Source: Anoxybacter fermentans (lineage in GTDB: Bacteria > Bacillota > Halanaerobiia > DY22613). Taken from it: a DNA stretch of 64,000 nucleotides. Each line of letters opens with the position of its first letter. Positions within the stretch are counted from its first letter, which is position 1. Positions 6,676-16,431 of this stretch are shown here, one piece after another. The notes beneath the pieces were generated by a model. That model searched no databases and was not told where the DNA came from. It saw nothing but the letters and a program-made list of their open reading frames with translations. Location: positions 620,001 through 684,000 of the forward strand of contig NZ_CP016379.1 of assembly GCF_003991135.1 (NCBI RefSeq), read 5' to 3'. The translations under genes and the position numbers were made by a program.

Positions 6676-8817
6676 ATGAAAAGAGGTTTTTTAATTTTTC
6701 TCATTCTGGAAATATGTATACAAATAGCTCAAATAACTTTTGCCTATGGTACACCTGTTGGGTTTCCAGAAAATATTGACCAAATTACATATTTTGCGTC
6801 AGACCCAATCCAGCCTGGATTATGGAGTTTTAATCTTATTACCGGTGAAAAAAAGTTGATCATTAAAGGAATTAGCGATAATTATAAGTTTTCTCCTGAT
6901 GGACGTTATCTGGCTTTTTTAGTTAACAACTGTGATTGGGGAATTGGTCAATCTAATACTATCAGTCTCTGGGTGAGGGATTTGGCTGAAGGCATAGAGT
7001 ATGTGATTCAATCAATTTTTGATACCGAGAACAATCTGGATACTACTTTTGAATGGTTCGCAAATGATAAGCTAGCGGTTATTCAGAGGACCGACTTAAA
7101 GAATAGTAGAATTCAAATCTATAAGCCTAATGGTAAACTTATCTGGATAAGTCCGGAAAATTACCAGTTTTTGAGTTTTGCTAATCAAAAGGTGCTTTTA
7201 AAAGATAATCTAAACGAGAATCTGGTCATATATTGTCTATTAACTAATACTTACAAAATATTGCCAGTTAAGGAATTATTGGTCAATGCCAGTCTAAGCA
7301 TCAAAACGAATTATCTCTGCTACCAGACTTTTAGAAAAATTATTTTGTTAAATTTAAATACTCTAGAAAAGGTATATATTGATGTGGGTAAACAGAGTGA
7401 GGTTCAATTTGATTGGTCACCTGATGAAAACTATCTTATCTATCAAACTTTGCCAGGTTCTGGAGAACTTTATCAGTTGAAAGTATTTAATGTTCAGACC
7501 GGGATAAAGGAGTTTGAAGTAAATTCAGAAAAACAGATTTATTATTCCTGGAGTAGTGATGAAAAGCAAGTGGTTATCAGTCTATATCAAAATGGTTGGA
7601 ATCTCCTTGTCTGGTTTCCCGATCAGTATAATTTAATGGTTATCCAGTCGGGATTAGTGACTCAACCCATTCCTGTCTATCGTCAAGGAACTCATCAGTT
7701 TTACTATCTGACTCATGTTGATTATTATCCTGTAGTTTACAGTTATGATGTAGATTATAATCGCTTAGATGTTACCCTTTCTGGCCCGGAAGATGCAGTC
7801 TGGTCAAGATTAAATTTAATTCCTGTAACTTTTTTTAAAGAGAATGAGGCTTATGATCTTATGTATTGGGCAGGTTGGAGTGAAGTGGCAGAGATTCAAT
7901 ATCTCCGGTCTTTGGAGATTTTTTCCAATGAGGATTATTATACGGTATTAAAATGGGCTCCATTTCATCCAACCCTGGTTTACAAGGAAAATGATAGAAA
8001 CTTGATTATAATTGATGAAACAGGTAAGATGAAGAGAATTTATACGGGTACAAAAATCAGTGAACCATTCTGGAATGATGATGGCAGTTATATTTGCTTT
8101 ACTGACCAGGAAGAGCGTAAAAGATTAATCCTCTATAACATTTTTAAAAATCAGATAGATATTTATCCTTTAGAAAGTGATAATTTAGAGTTAATTCAGT
8201 GGATGAATGGGCAAATCTGGTTTTATGATGGACGAATTAGAGGGTATTATCCTCTGGGAGATGACTGGGATAATTTACAGAGATGGAAGGATTATTGGTG
8301 GCCATTACCCAAAATAAAAAAAGCACATTATTTGGCAAAAACTCTATGGCAGATAGGGGCCAACCTCTGGTTTAGAACCGAAGATGGAGAATTTAAAGTT
8401 ATTACCCGCCTTACTGAAGGGCCTCCTCAAAATTGGCAGGTTCAATGGAATGGTTTTGCACAATGGTCTCCAGATGATGAAAAAATTCTCTATAACCGTC
8501 TTTTGACCAGAACTACTTTCTATGGTCAGGAAAAAAAGCGGGAAATTTGGGTGATGGATAAAAATGGAACCAATCACCGTTATCTTTGTGAGGGAGCATA
8601 CTCCCAGTGGTTAGATAACTATAGATTTCTTTTCTTAAAAGAAGGGAATCTCTATTTAGCTAATCTGGTAACAGGACAGATTAATGGATTGGATACTCCA
8701 GAACTTGAAGAGATTGCATTCGTCCCTAGTTGTAATGGAGCCTCTCTTGTGGTAGTTATAGCCAGAGACGAAGAAGGAAAGTTAGGGTTATATTTATATA
8801 AAATAAAATATAGGTAA
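6676..8817 (+). CDS. Secreted TolB/WD40-like beta-propeller protein
   Basis: 713 residues with a signal peptide (about residues 1-24, KRGFLIFLILEICIQIAQ) and no clear lipobox. The rest is made of repeats resembling TolB/WD40-like blades, with signatures such as YKFSPDGRYLAFL, FDWSPDENYLIYQT, YYSWSSDEKQVVIS, FAQWSPDDEKILYNR and YSQWLDNYRFLFL. It is probably an exported propeller of unknown ligand. The ATG at 6676 fits AAGGG ten bases upstream; a GTG at 6667 is too close to that site. It stands alone between two terminators. Another propeller-type envelope protein is encoded at 45607-47583, but they look unrelated in detail. Confidence 0.75.
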   Translation: MKRGFLIFLILEICIQIAQITFAYGTPVGFPENIDQITYFASDPIQPGLWSFNLITGEKKLIIKGISDNYKFSPDGRYLAFLVNNCDWGIGQSNTISLWVRDLAEGIEYVIQSIFDTENNLDTTFEWFANDKLAVIQRTDLKNSRIQIYKPNGKLIWISPENYQFLSFANQKVLLKDNLNENLVIYCLLTNTYKILPVKELLVNASLSIKTNYLCYQTFRKIILLNLNTLEKVYIDVGKQSEVQFDWSPDENYLIYQTLPGSGELYQLKVFNVQTGIKEFEVNSEKQIYYSWSSDEKQVVISLYQNGWNLLVWFPDQYNLMVIQSGLVTQPIPVYRQGTHQFYYLTHVDYYPVVYSYDVDYNRLDVTLSGPEDAVWSRLNLIPVTFFKENEAYDLMYWAGWSEVAEIQYLRSLEIFSNEDYYTVLKWAPFHPTLVYKENDRNLIIIDETGKMKRIYTGTKISEPFWNDDGSYICFTDQEERKRLILYNIFKNQIDIYPLESDNLELIQWMNGQIWFYDGRIRGYYPLGDDWDNLQRWKDYWWPLPKIKKAHYLAKTLWQIGANLWFRTEDGEFKVITRLTEGPPQNWQVQWNGFAQWSPDDEKILYNRLLTRTTFYGQEKKREIWVMDKNGTNHRYLCEGAYSQWLDNYRFLFLKEGNLYLANLVTGQINGLDTPELEEIAFVPSCNGASLVVVIARDEEGKLGLYLYKIKYR

Positions 8818-8849
8818 GCTCATTTGTGTCAACGTTTAAACCTATTAGT

Positions 8850-8886
8850 TAGGCTGCCGGAATCTGGCGGCCTATTTGTTTTTTTT
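8850..8886 (+). terminator. Intrinsic terminator
   Basis: TAGGCTGCC pairs with GGCGGCCTA around a seven-base loop, then TTTGTTTTTTTTC. It ends the beta-propeller gene. Confidence 0.8.
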
Positions 8887-9268
8887 CTCGGCATATCAAT
8901 TTTAGAAATCTGTTTAGACCTTTATATCTTTTAATGACCATTTAATGGTTAATATTATAGCTGGTATACCTTTAACTTATAGCCCTCCTCAATCAATTAC
9001 AGGATCACCTGATTACCTGAGGGTTACACCATTTGCCACATATAGGAAAATAACTTCTTTTAAGTTTTCGATCCAACATCTAAGATCAACTAATTTTCTT
9101 TTTCCCGAAAATTTGATATTTCTTGCTCTGGAATTTTTAGTATTTCTGTGATAGGATTATATTGCATCGATTATATTTTCTTTATCTGTTGTTGGTAGTT
9201 ATAAATAGATTCTATACGAAGGTGGCTGATGTCTTCTTATTTTATTTATCTTCATATAATATGATTAA
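8887..9268. other. Intergenic stretch without a convincing gene
   Basis: Short open frames exist here, but they have no ribosome site, no recognisable family and biased composition. I see no RNA gene. A palindromic element begins at 9269. Confidence 0.5.
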
Positions 9269-9477
9269 ACTGCAAAAAGCCAATTTTGGGCGACATAGAA
9301 ATTTTTTGCCAAATCATCTTAGCGAGATTTCCGACGAAATAAGGCCTCATTACAGGAAGTGATGAGCTAATCAAGGGCCAGGAGGGCTCTTTGATTAGGA
9401 AGCCTTATTTCGGCGGAAATCGAGCTTTAGATGATTCGAAAAATTTCTCAAGGAGCGAAAAATTAGTTTTTTGCAGT
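9269..9477 (+). repeat. Long palindromic interspersed element, copy 4 (full length, subfamily I)
   Basis: 209 bp, almost identical to the copy at 2816: ends ACTGCAAAAAGC and TTTTTTGCAGT, arms AAATCATCT/AGATGATT, and the two head hairpins with loops around AGGA. It lies about 60 bases upstream of the presumed promoter of the dipicolinate operon. Confidence 0.92.
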
Positions 9478-9538
9478 TTAAACAACCATTTTTTTACCAA
9501 ATTTTTGGGTAAATTAAGATCAAGATGATTGTACAGGC

Positions 9539-9566
9539 ACTGGTTGTTATATCGGGGCATATAGTA
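9539..9566 (+). promoter_or_regulatory. Candidate sigma-K promoter of the dipicolinate operon
   Basis: AC at 9539-9540, a 17-base spacer, then CATATAGTA at 9558-9566, which fits the sigma-K consensus AC-N16/17-CATANNNTA. Bacillus spoVF is known to be sigma-K dependent, so both motif and context agree. No sigma-A-type promoter is obvious. Confidence 0.5.
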
Positions 9567-9620
9567 ATTATATGTAGTTATAACAATTTGAAAAGTTTTA
9601 AAAGGAGGCATTGTTTATAG

Positions 9621-10505
9621 ATGAAAAAACTTACCGGTTATAGGATAGGAATTTTGGGTGGAGATGAACGGGAACGTGTAATGATGAACTGTCTTATCGA
9701 AAAAGGTGCTAAGTTGAAAGTTCTAGGTGATCCGGGTGGTGAACTTTCTGAGAAGATTCAAGTGGTTTCAACTGTTGAAGAATTAGTTAAAGATGTGCAT
9801 GTTCTTATAGCTCCCATGTCAGGAACCGATGCAGAAGGGATGATTAAAGCACGTTTTATAGATGAACCTATATACATGGATGAGGACTTTTTTGCATTGG
9901 TTGGGAGTGAAATTCCTGTATTGATTGGAATGACCAATGAAAAAGTTAAATCTCTGGCTAAGGCTGCCAATGTAAATTTGCAATTAATAGCTACCAGGGA
10001 AGATGTAGGGATTTTAAACGCTATCCCTACAGCAGAAGGAGCTATTCAGATTGCAATGGAAGAACTGCCTATTACCATTCACGGTAGTAAATCTCTTGTT
10101 ATGGGGCTTGGAAAATGTGGACTGACTTTAGCCTGGCGGTTACGAGCATTGGGTTCAGAGGTTTATGGTGTGACCCGGAGTCCGGAAGGGATTGCAAAAG
10201 CCCGGGATTTAGGCATACATATCATATCATATGACGAATTGGCAAAATATTTACCTGAATTTGATTTGATTTATAATACTGCTCCTGCAATGGTTCTGCC
10301 TGAGGAAAGGATTAGACTTATAAGAAAAGACGCTTTGATTATCGATCTGGCCTCTGCACCTGGTGGTACAGATTTTGAAGCAGCAAAAAAATATGGTATC
10401 AAGGCATTGTTAGCTTTAGGATTGCCTGGAAAAGTTGCACCCAAAACTGCAGGTTTAATTTTATGCCGTGTTGTGACGGAAATGATTTTAGATGTCCTTA
10501 AATAA
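9621..10505 (+). CDS. spoVFA: Dipicolinate synthase subunit A
   Basis: 294 residues. With SpoVFB it makes dipicolinic acid from 4-hydroxy-tetrahydrodipicolinate in the mother cell; dipicolinate fills the spore core as its calcium chelate. The N-terminal domain (about 1-145) is DpaA-like, with VLIAPMSGTDAEG; the C-terminal half is an NAD(P)-binding Rossmann fold, SLVMGLGKCGLTLAWRLRALG at about 155-175. The ATG follows AAAGGAGGCATTGTTTATAG. It begins the operon spoVFA-spoVFB-asd-dapG-dapA, which places dipicolinate synthesis with the pathway supplying its precursor, as in Bacillus. Confidence 0.95.
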   Translation: MKKLTGYRIGILGGDERERVMMNCLIEKGAKLKVLGDPGGELSEKIQVVSTVEELVKDVHVLIAPMSGTDAEGMIKARFIDEPIYMDEDFFALVGSEIPVLIGMTNEKVKSLAKAANVNLQLIATREDVGILNAIPTAEGAIQIAMEELPITIHGSKSLVMGLGKCGLTLAWRLRALGSEVYGVTRSPEGIAKARDLGIHIISYDELAKYLPEFDLIYNTAPAMVLPEERIRLIRKDALIIDLASAPGGTDFEAAKKYGIKALLALGLPGKVAPKTAGLILCRVVTEMILDVLK

Positions 10506-10523
10506 TCTGGAGGTGTTTTGCTA

Positions 10524-11117
10524 ATGGATTTAAAGGGTAAAAAAATAGGTTTTTGTCTAACTGGTTCTTTCTGTACTTTTGACAAGGTGATTCCTCAGAT
10601 TGAGCGATTGGTTGAGATGGGAGCGGATATTGTTCCTATTATGTCACATAATGCTTATTCATGGGATACCAAATTTGGTCCAGCTGAAAAATGGAGAAAG
10701 ATGATAGAAGAAATTACTGGCAAAAAAATTCTCCATACTATAGTTGAGGTTGAACCTATCGGGCCCGGTAAGATCCCCCTGGATGTGGTGGTTGTTGCTC
10801 CTGCCACCGGTAATACTTTAGCTGCATTGGCTAATGGCTTGACTAATGGGCCAGTTCCTATGGCCTGTAAAGCTCACTGGCGAAATGGTAAACCTGTAGT
10901 AATTGCAATTTCAACTAATGACGGTTTAGGTGCCAGCGCCAAAAATATTGGAATTTTACATGATAAAGCACTGACTTTTATGGTACCATATGGACAGGAT
11001 AATCCTCATAAAAAGGAAAAATCACTGGTAGCTCATTTTGAGTATATTCCAGATACCATTAAAGCAGCTTTAGAAGGAAAACAGTTCCAACCTGTTTTAA
11101 TTCCACATGCTTTTTGA
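10524..11117 (+). CDS. spoVFB: Dipicolinate synthase subunit B (flavoprotein)
   Basis: 197 residues of the flavoprotein/DpaB family: KIGFCLTGSFCTF at the N-terminus (phosphate-binding loop), VVVAPATGNTLAALANGLTN in the middle. It acts with SpoVFA in dipicolinate formation. The ATG at 10524 is eight bases after GGAGGTG; an upstream TTG at 10518 is less likely. It follows spoVFA by 18 bases. Confidence 0.95.
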   Translation: MDLKGKKIGFCLTGSFCTFDKVIPQIERLVEMGADIVPIMSHNAYSWDTKFGPAEKWRKMIEEITGKKILHTIVEVEPIGPGKIPLDVVVVAPATGNTLAALANGLTNGPVPMACKAHWRNGKPVVIAISTNDGLGASAKNIGILHDKALTFMVPYGQDNPHKKEKSLVAHFEYIPDTIKAALEGKQFQPVLIPHAF

Positions 11118-11142
11118 AAACGGAAGAAAAAGGGGGGATACT

Positions 11143-12156
11143 GTGTCAGGATATAAGGTAGCAATACTTGGAGCTTCAGGTGCGGTAGGTAGGATGATGG
11201 TAAAAGTTTTGGAAGAGCGTAATTTTCCCGTTAGAGATTTAAAACTTCTGGCTACTGAACGTTCTGCTGGTAAAAAAATTGATTTTCATGGTGAAAAATT
11301 GACTATAGAAGTAGCTCATCCAGATCAATTTAAAGGGTATGATCTGGCATTGTTCAGTGCCGGAAGTAGTGTCAGTAGATCAATTGCATTAGAAGCAGTT
11401 AAACGCGGCTGTGTTGTTATAGATAACAGTAATGCCTGGCGAATGGAACCGGATGTGCCCCTTGTGGTTCCGGAAGTAAATCCTGAAGAGCTTGAAAATC
11501 ATCGTGGGATAATTGCTAATCCCAACTGTTCTACTATTCAGATGGTGGTTGCACTAAAGCCGATTAAAGATAGATTTGGCCTTTCCAGGATTATCGTTTC
11601 TACATACCAGGCTGTTTCAGGTACGGGATTGAGAGCAATTGAAGAACTAAAAAGCCAGTCACTGCATATGTTAAATGGAGAGACTAAAGAACCCGAAGTT
11701 TACCCTTACCCTATAGCATTTAATCTTCTTCCACATATTGATACCTTTTCTGAAAATGGTTATTCCCGGGAAGAGATGAAGATGATAAATGAGACCAGGA
11801 AGATTTTGAAAGACCCAAAAATAAAAATTGCTGCAACAGCAGTACGTGTTCCTGTATTTTATGGACATTCAGAATCAATTTATATTAAAACAATTGAACC
11901 AGCAGAAGTTATTGAGATACGCCAGGTATTAAGTAAAGCACCAGGGGTGGTTGTATATGATAATCTTGAGAAATTGCAATATCCAATGCCTAATCTGGTG
12001 GAAGATAATGATCAGGTCTGGGTAGGTAGGATTAGACGTGATTTAGATGAAGATTGCGGTTATCATCTGTGGGTAGTAGCTAATAATTTGCGTAAAGGAG
12101 CGGCTACCAACGCAGTACAGATTGGTGAAGAATTGATGAAAAGAGGTTTATTATAA
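11143..12156 (+). CDS. asd: Aspartate-semialdehyde dehydrogenase
   Basis: Reduces aspartyl-4-phosphate to aspartate semialdehyde with NADPH, the branch-point step to lysine, diaminopimelate, dipicolinate, threonine and methionine. 337 residues, with the NADP motif ILGASGAVGRMM at the start and the catalytic cysteine in NPNCSTIQ (about residue 129). The GTG at 11143 is chosen because AGGGGGGAT lies just upstream; an earlier in-frame ATG at 11107 would overlap spoVFB and has no ribosome site. Genes for the kinase before it and the synthase after it in the pathway follow. Confidence 0.95.
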   Translation: MSGYKVAILGASGAVGRMMVKVLEERNFPVRDLKLLATERSAGKKIDFHGEKLTIEVAHPDQFKGYDLALFSAGSSVSRSIALEAVKRGCVVIDNSNAWRMEPDVPLVVPEVNPEELENHRGIIANPNCSTIQMVVALKPIKDRFGLSRIIVSTYQAVSGTGLRAIEELKSQSLHMLNGETKEPEVYPYPIAFNLLPHIDTFSENGYSREEMKMINETRKILKDPKIKIAATAVRVPVFYGHSESIYIKTIEPAEVIEIRQVLSKAPGVVVYDNLEKLQYPMPNLVEDNDQVWVGRIRRDLDEDCGYHLWVVANNLRKGAATNAVQIGEELMKRGLL

Positions 12157-12177
12157 TGAGAGAGGTGTTTTCATAAA

Positions 12178-13401
12178 ATGAAGATTATAGTCCAGAAATT
12201 TGGGGGATCTTCACTAGCCAATACGACAGGCCGGGAACAGGCCGTAAAGAAAATTAAAGAGGCCATTGAGAAGGGTTATCGTCCTGTGGTGGTAGTCTCT
12301 GCCATGGGACGAAAGGGTTCACCTTACGCTACAGATACTCTTATAGCTTTTGCTAAAAAGGTACATTTTGAGATTGAGCCTCGTGAATTAGATCTTTTGC
12401 TTTCCTGTGGAGAAGTGATTTCAGCAGTGATTTTTGGCCAGACTTTAAATAAACACGGATTTAAGCCAATTGCATTAACAGGTGCTCAGGCAGGGATTAT
12501 AACTGATGAAAATTTTGGTGAGACCCGGATTATTGAGGTCAACCCAAGTCGGATTTTAAAAGAGTTGAAGAATGGAAAAATTCCGGTAGTTGCAGGGTTT
12601 CAGGGGATATCAAAATCTGGTGAAATTACAACTTTAGGTCGGGGCGGAAGTGATACTACAGCTACTGCTTTAGGTGCAGCCTTAAAGGCAGAATATATTG
12701 AGATTTTTACTGATGTGGATGGAGTAATGACAGCTGATCCAAGGATTGTACCTACTGCTAAAACTATCAAAAAAGCTTCATATGAGGATGTCTGTGAAAT
12801 GGCTCATGGAGGAGCAAAAGTTATCCATCCCCGTGCAGCAGAGATAGCCCGCAGAGAACGGATTCCCGTTAGGGTTCGTTCGACTTTTACAGATAATGAT
12901 GGTACATTAATCAAAGAGATGGGATTTGAAGATGGTGTAGTTGAAATTAAAGGTGATCGTCCGGTAACTGGTATAGCGACCAGAAATAATATTATTTTTT
13001 TTAAAATTATTCCCCGCTTACAATTGGAGAATGCGACAGGTTTAGGAGCCTTTAAGGTTATTGCTGATCAAGGGATTAGTGTAGATTTTATTAATGTAAA
13101 GCCTGATTCAATCTCATTTATAGTCGATGCTCCCTGTGCAGATAAAGTTCGGCAAGTATTGGATGCGTGGGATTACAAATATGAAATTTCCAATGAGTAC
13201 TGTAAAATTACCCTGATTGGGGGAGGAATGACAGGACGTCCAGGAGTTATGGCCAAAATCGTGGAAGCACTGGCAAGTGAAGCAATTCCTATTTTCCAAA
13301 GTACTGATTCCAGGAGTACTATATCGGTTTTAATTAAAGAAAGGGATCAAGTCAGAGCAATGCGTGCTTTACATCGCGCATTTCAGTTAGACCAGGAGTA
13401 A
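12178..13401 (+). CDS. dapG: Aspartate kinase
   Basis: Phosphorylates aspartate, the first step of the aspartate pathway. 407 residues: kinase domain with KFGGSS at residues 6-11, GRGGSDTTATALGAAL and FTDVDGVMTADPR, then two C-terminal ACT domains for allosteric control. The gene order asd-dapG-dapA downstream of spoVF matches the Bacillus diaminopimelate-sensitive isozyme DapG, whose location suggests supply for cell wall and spore. No internal second start was sought. Confidence 0.94.
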   Translation: MKIIVQKFGGSSLANTTGREQAVKKIKEAIEKGYRPVVVVSAMGRKGSPYATDTLIAFAKKVHFEIEPRELDLLLSCGEVISAVIFGQTLNKHGFKPIALTGAQAGIITDENFGETRIIEVNPSRILKELKNGKIPVVAGFQGISKSGEITTLGRGGSDTTATALGAALKAEYIEIFTDVDGVMTADPRIVPTAKTIKKASYEDVCEMAHGGAKVIHPRAAEIARRERIPVRVRSTFTDNDGTLIKEMGFEDGVVEIKGDRPVTGIATRNNIIFFKIIPRLQLENATGLGAFKVIADQGISVDFINVKPDSISFIVDAPCADKVRQVLDAWDYKYEISNEYCKITLIGGGMTGRPGVMAKIVEALASEAIPIFQSTDSRSTISVLIKERDQVRAMRALHRAFQLDQE

Positions 13402-13433
13402 AGAATGAAAAATGTTAAGGAGGGGTTTGATTA

Positions 13434-14312
13434 ATGACTATTTTTGGTGAAGTATTGACTGCAATGGTGACCCCTTTTTATGAGGATTTTACGGTAAATT
13501 ATGAAGGGGTTAGAAAGTTGGCCAGGTATCTGGTAGAAAACGGTTCGGATGGTTTGGTGGTTTTGGGAACTACAGGTGAATCGCCAACCTTAACTAAAGA
13601 AGAGAAGTTGGAAATTTTGCGGGTGGTTAAAGATGAGGTGGGAGAGAAAGCCCGTATTATAGCAGGAACAGGAACAAATGCTACAAAAGCTGCTATTGAG
13701 ATGACCATTGAAGCAGAGAAAGTTGGAGTAGATGGTGTAATGTTGGTTTGTCCATATTATAATAAACCACCTCAGGAAGGTTTATATCAGCATTTTAAGA
13801 GTATTGCTGAATCGACAGGATTACCTATAATGATTTATAATGTTCCGGGACGGACGGGGAAAAATATCGAGGCTGAAACTATAGCCAGATTGGCTGAGAT
13901 TGATAATATCGTGGCTGTAAAAGAGGCTAGCGGTAATTTGAATCAGGTTTCTAAAATTCGAAGTCTTACTTCTCCCGATTTCGCTATCTATAGCGGTGAT
14001 GATTCGCTCACTTTACCGATTCTGGCAGTAGGAGGAACGGGTGTTGTTAGTGTAGCATCACATGTTGTTGGAAATCAGATTAAAGAGATGATTAAGCTCT
14101 TTAAAGCTGGAAAAGTCAGAGAAGCATCACTTCTACACTGCCATCTCTTACCAATATTCCAGGGGATTTTTATTACTACCAATCCGATTCCGATCAAATT
14201 CCTCTTAAATAAATTGGGGCATCAGGTTGGCCCGGTTAGACCTCCTCTGGTTAACCCAACAGAAGAAGAAAGTAAGTATTTATTAAAACTTTTACAAAGT
14301 ATAAAAAAATAG
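13434..14312 (+). CDS. dapA: 4-hydroxy-tetrahydrodipicolinate synthase
   Basis: Condenses pyruvate and aspartate semialdehyde to 4-hydroxy-tetrahydrodipicolinate, the direct precursor of both diaminopimelate/lysine and dipicolinate. 292 residues with [10 protein letters not shown], the Tyr in YNVPGRTG and the Schiff-base Lys in VAVKEASGN (about residue 163). The ATG is preceded by AAGGAGGGGTTTGATTA. Last gene of the spoVF-dap operon; a strong terminator follows. Confidence 0.96.
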   Translation: MTIFGEVLTAMVTPFYEDFTVNYEGVRKLARYLVENGSDGLVVLGTTGESPTLTKEEKLEILRVVKDEVGEKARIIAGTGTNATKAAIEMTIEAEKVGVDGVMLVCPYYNKPPQEGLYQHFKSIAESTGLPIMIYNVPGRTGKNIEAETIARLAEIDNIVAVKEASGNLNQVSKIRSLTSPDFAIYSGDDSLTLPILAVGGTGVVSVASHVVGNQIKEMIKLFKAGKVREASLLHCHLLPIFQGIFITTNPIPIKFLLNKLGHQVGPVRPPLVNPTEEESKYLLKLLQSIKK

Positions 14313-14321
14313 ATTGGTTTT

Positions 14322-14360
14322 AGAGTAGTCCTTTTTTCAGGAACTGCTCTTTTTTTTTTG
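14322..14360 (+). terminator. Intrinsic terminator of the spoVF-dap operon
   Basis: AGAGTAGTCC pairs with GGAACTGCTCT around a T-rich loop and is followed by nine T's. Confidence 0.85.
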
Positions 14361-14485
14361 GGGCTTTACTTGTTTTTTTTATGTAAATCCATTATAATAA
14401 ATATAACAGGTTAGATGAGCGGTTTTTTTTTTGCTTATTTTTGTGAGAATTGCCACGGGTAAATTACTGATTGAGGAGGTGTGGT

Positions 14486-16168
14486 TTGACTTTAATGTCT
14501 AAAAAATTGAAAAATGAAACCGTTTCGATAATTCCTCTCGGAGGAGTGGGAGAGATTGGCAAGAATATGATGGTTGTGGAAGTCGGGGATGAGATTCTTG
14601 TAATTGATGCTGGAATTATGTTCCCGGAAGATGATCTATTGGGTATAGATTATGTAATTCCTGACATTACTTATCTTATCGAAAATAAAGAACGGATTCA
14701 GGGAATTGCACTTACCCACGGTCATGAGGACCATATTGGAGCTCTCCCATATGTTTTGCGCGAGATTAACGTTCCGGTTTATGGAACACGTCTTACTATG
14801 GGATTGGTTGAAGGGAAATTGAAGGAGCATAATATGCTTTCTGGTGTAAAATTACGGGTTGTCAACCCTGGATCATCAGTTATGATCGGTTCTTTTAGAG
14901 TTGACTTTATCCGGGTCAATCATAGTATTGCAGATGCCTGTGCTCTGGCAATTCATACTCCCATTGGACCATTAGTATATGCCAGTGATTTTAAATTTGA
15001 TCAGACTCCGGTGGATGGTCATGTAGCTGATTTTCATAAATTGGCCGATTTAGGTACTCAAGGAGTGTTGGCTCTCTTCTCAGATAGTACTAATGCAGAG
15101 CATGAAGGTGTGACATTATCTGAGAAAGTTGTGGGTGAGTCCATTGAAGAGGCAGTTCGTATGGCGAAAGGACGGATCATTGTAGCTACTTTTGCGTCTA
15201 ATATTCATCGAATTCAGCAGGTTGTGGACGCTGCCTTTAAATATAACAGAAAAATTGCTATTACCGGCCGGAGTATGGTTAACTATGTGAATATTGCGCG
15301 GGATCTGGGATATCTTCACATTCCAGAAGGAATGATGATTGATTTGAAAGATGCTAATCGGTATCGAGACCATCAACTCTGTTTTTTGACTACAGGTAGT
15401 CAGGGGGAACCAATGGCAGCATTGACCCGTATGGCCAGGGGAGACCACCGTCAAATTAACATTAAACCAGGAGATACCGTTATTGTTTCCGCTTCTGCCA
15501 TTCCCGGTAATGAAAAATTTCTCGCGCAAACTATAAACCAACTCTTCAAGAGAGGAGCAAATGTTGTATATGATGCAGTCTCAGGTGTTCATGTTTCTGG
15601 ACACGCAAGTCAAGAAGAGCTAAAATTGATGCTAAATCTGGTTAAGCCCCGTTTCTTTATACCTGTTCATGGTGAATATCGACATTTATATCACCATGCA
15701 GAATTAGCGAAAGAAGTGGGGATTCCTGAAGAGAATATTTTTATCACTGAACCGGGGTCAGTTTTGCAATTTACTAATGATAATGGTAAAATTGCAGGAA
15801 CCGTTACTGCAGGTCAGGTATTGGTCGATGGCCTTGGGGTTGGTGATGTAGGTAATATCGTATTAAGGGATCGCCGTCTTTTAAGTCAGGATGGTATTCT
15901 AATTGTTGTTTTAACCATTGATAAAGATTCAGGAAAGATTGTTTCTGGACCCGATATTATTACCCGTGGTTTTGTATATATTCGTGAGTCTGAAGAACTT
16001 ATACTTGCTGCTACTGAGCGAGTAGAGAAGGCTTTAGCAAAATGTGAAGACAAGGGTATCACTGATTGGGGTATTTTGAAGTCTACCATTCGTGATGCTT
16101 TAGGGGCTTTCATTTATCAAAAGATTAAACGGAAGCCAATGATTTTACCGATTATTATGGAAGTATAA
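14486..16168 (+). CDS. rnj: Ribonuclease J
   Basis: A metallo-beta-lactamase/beta-CASP ribonuclease with endo- and 5'-3' exonuclease activity, central to mRNA decay and RNA maturation in Firmicutes. 560 residues; zinc motif HGHEDHIG at about residues 78-85, VYASDFKFDQTP, SDSTNAEHEG, and a beta-CASP part with VHVSGHASQEE. The start TTG at 14486 has AGGAGGT five bases upstream; an ATG three codons later is an alternative. Bacillus has an RNase J gene (rnjB) directly after dapA, so this is the positional counterpart. It is the last gene before the CRISPR insertion. Confidence 0.94.
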   Translation: MTLMSKKLKNETVSIIPLGGVGEIGKNMMVVEVGDEILVIDAGIMFPEDDLLGIDYVIPDITYLIENKERIQGIALTHGHEDHIGALPYVLREINVPVYGTRLTMGLVEGKLKEHNMLSGVKLRVVNPGSSVMIGSFRVDFIRVNHSIADACALAIHTPIGPLVYASDFKFDQTPVDGHVADFHKLADLGTQGVLALFSDSTNAEHEGVTLSEKVVGESIEEAVRMAKGRIIVATFASNIHRIQQVVDAAFKYNRKIAITGRSMVNYVNIARDLGYLHIPEGMMIDLKDANRYRDHQLCFLTTGSQGEPMAALTRMARGDHRQINIKPGDTVIVSASAIPGNEKFLAQTINQLFKRGANVVYDAVSGVHVSGHASQEELKLMLNLVKPRFFIPVHGEYRHLYHHAELAKEVGIPEENIFITEPGSVLQFTNDNGKIAGTVTAGQVLVDGLGVGDVGNIVLRDRRLLSQDGILIVVLTIDKDSGKIVSGPDIITRGFVYIRESEELILAATERVEKALAKCEDKGITDWGILKSTIRDALGAFIYQKIKRKPMILPIIMEV

Positions 16169-16210
16169 TTAAAATCCCCCGCTTGCCGTAAGGTGGTGGG
16201 GGATTTTAAT
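16169..16210 (+). terminator. Intrinsic terminator
   Basis: AAAATCCCCC pairs with GGGGGATTTT with an inner stem GC(TT)GCC/GGTGG. It is almost symmetric and could work in both directions. A palindromic element begins 12 bases later. Confidence 0.8.
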
Positions 16211-16221
16211 ATAATGATTTT

Positions 16222-16431
16222 ACTGCAAAAAGCTAATTTTTCGCTTCATAAAGAAATTTTTCGAACCATCTAAAGTTCGATTTTAGTGGAAATAAGGCAT
16301 ACTAATCAACAGGCCATCCTGGCTCTTGATTAGCTCATCACATCCTCATATGAGGCCTTATTTCGACTGAAATCTTACTAAGATGGTTTAACGAAAAATT
16401 TCTATGTCGTTCAAAATTAACTTTTTGCAGT
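16222..16431 (-). repeat. Long palindromic interspersed element, copy 5 (full length, subfamily II)
   Basis: 210 bp in the orientation opposite to copy 1: it begins ACTGCAAAAAGC, then CGCTTCATAAAG, and ends CTTTTTGCAGT. Arms pair AACCATCT with AGATGGTT. One head hairpin is altered (CTCATCACATCCTCATATGAG). It lies just behind a terminator and directly before the first CRISPR leader; the copy at 24781 has the same position relative to leader 2. Confidence 0.9.

Noticed and set aside
8945-9151. 68-codon plus-strand frame
   Set aside because: No ribosome site, no recognisable domain; composition like noncoding AT-rich DNA.
9162-9362. 66-codon plus-strand frame
   Set aside because: Half of it runs into the palindromic element and it has no ribosome site or family.
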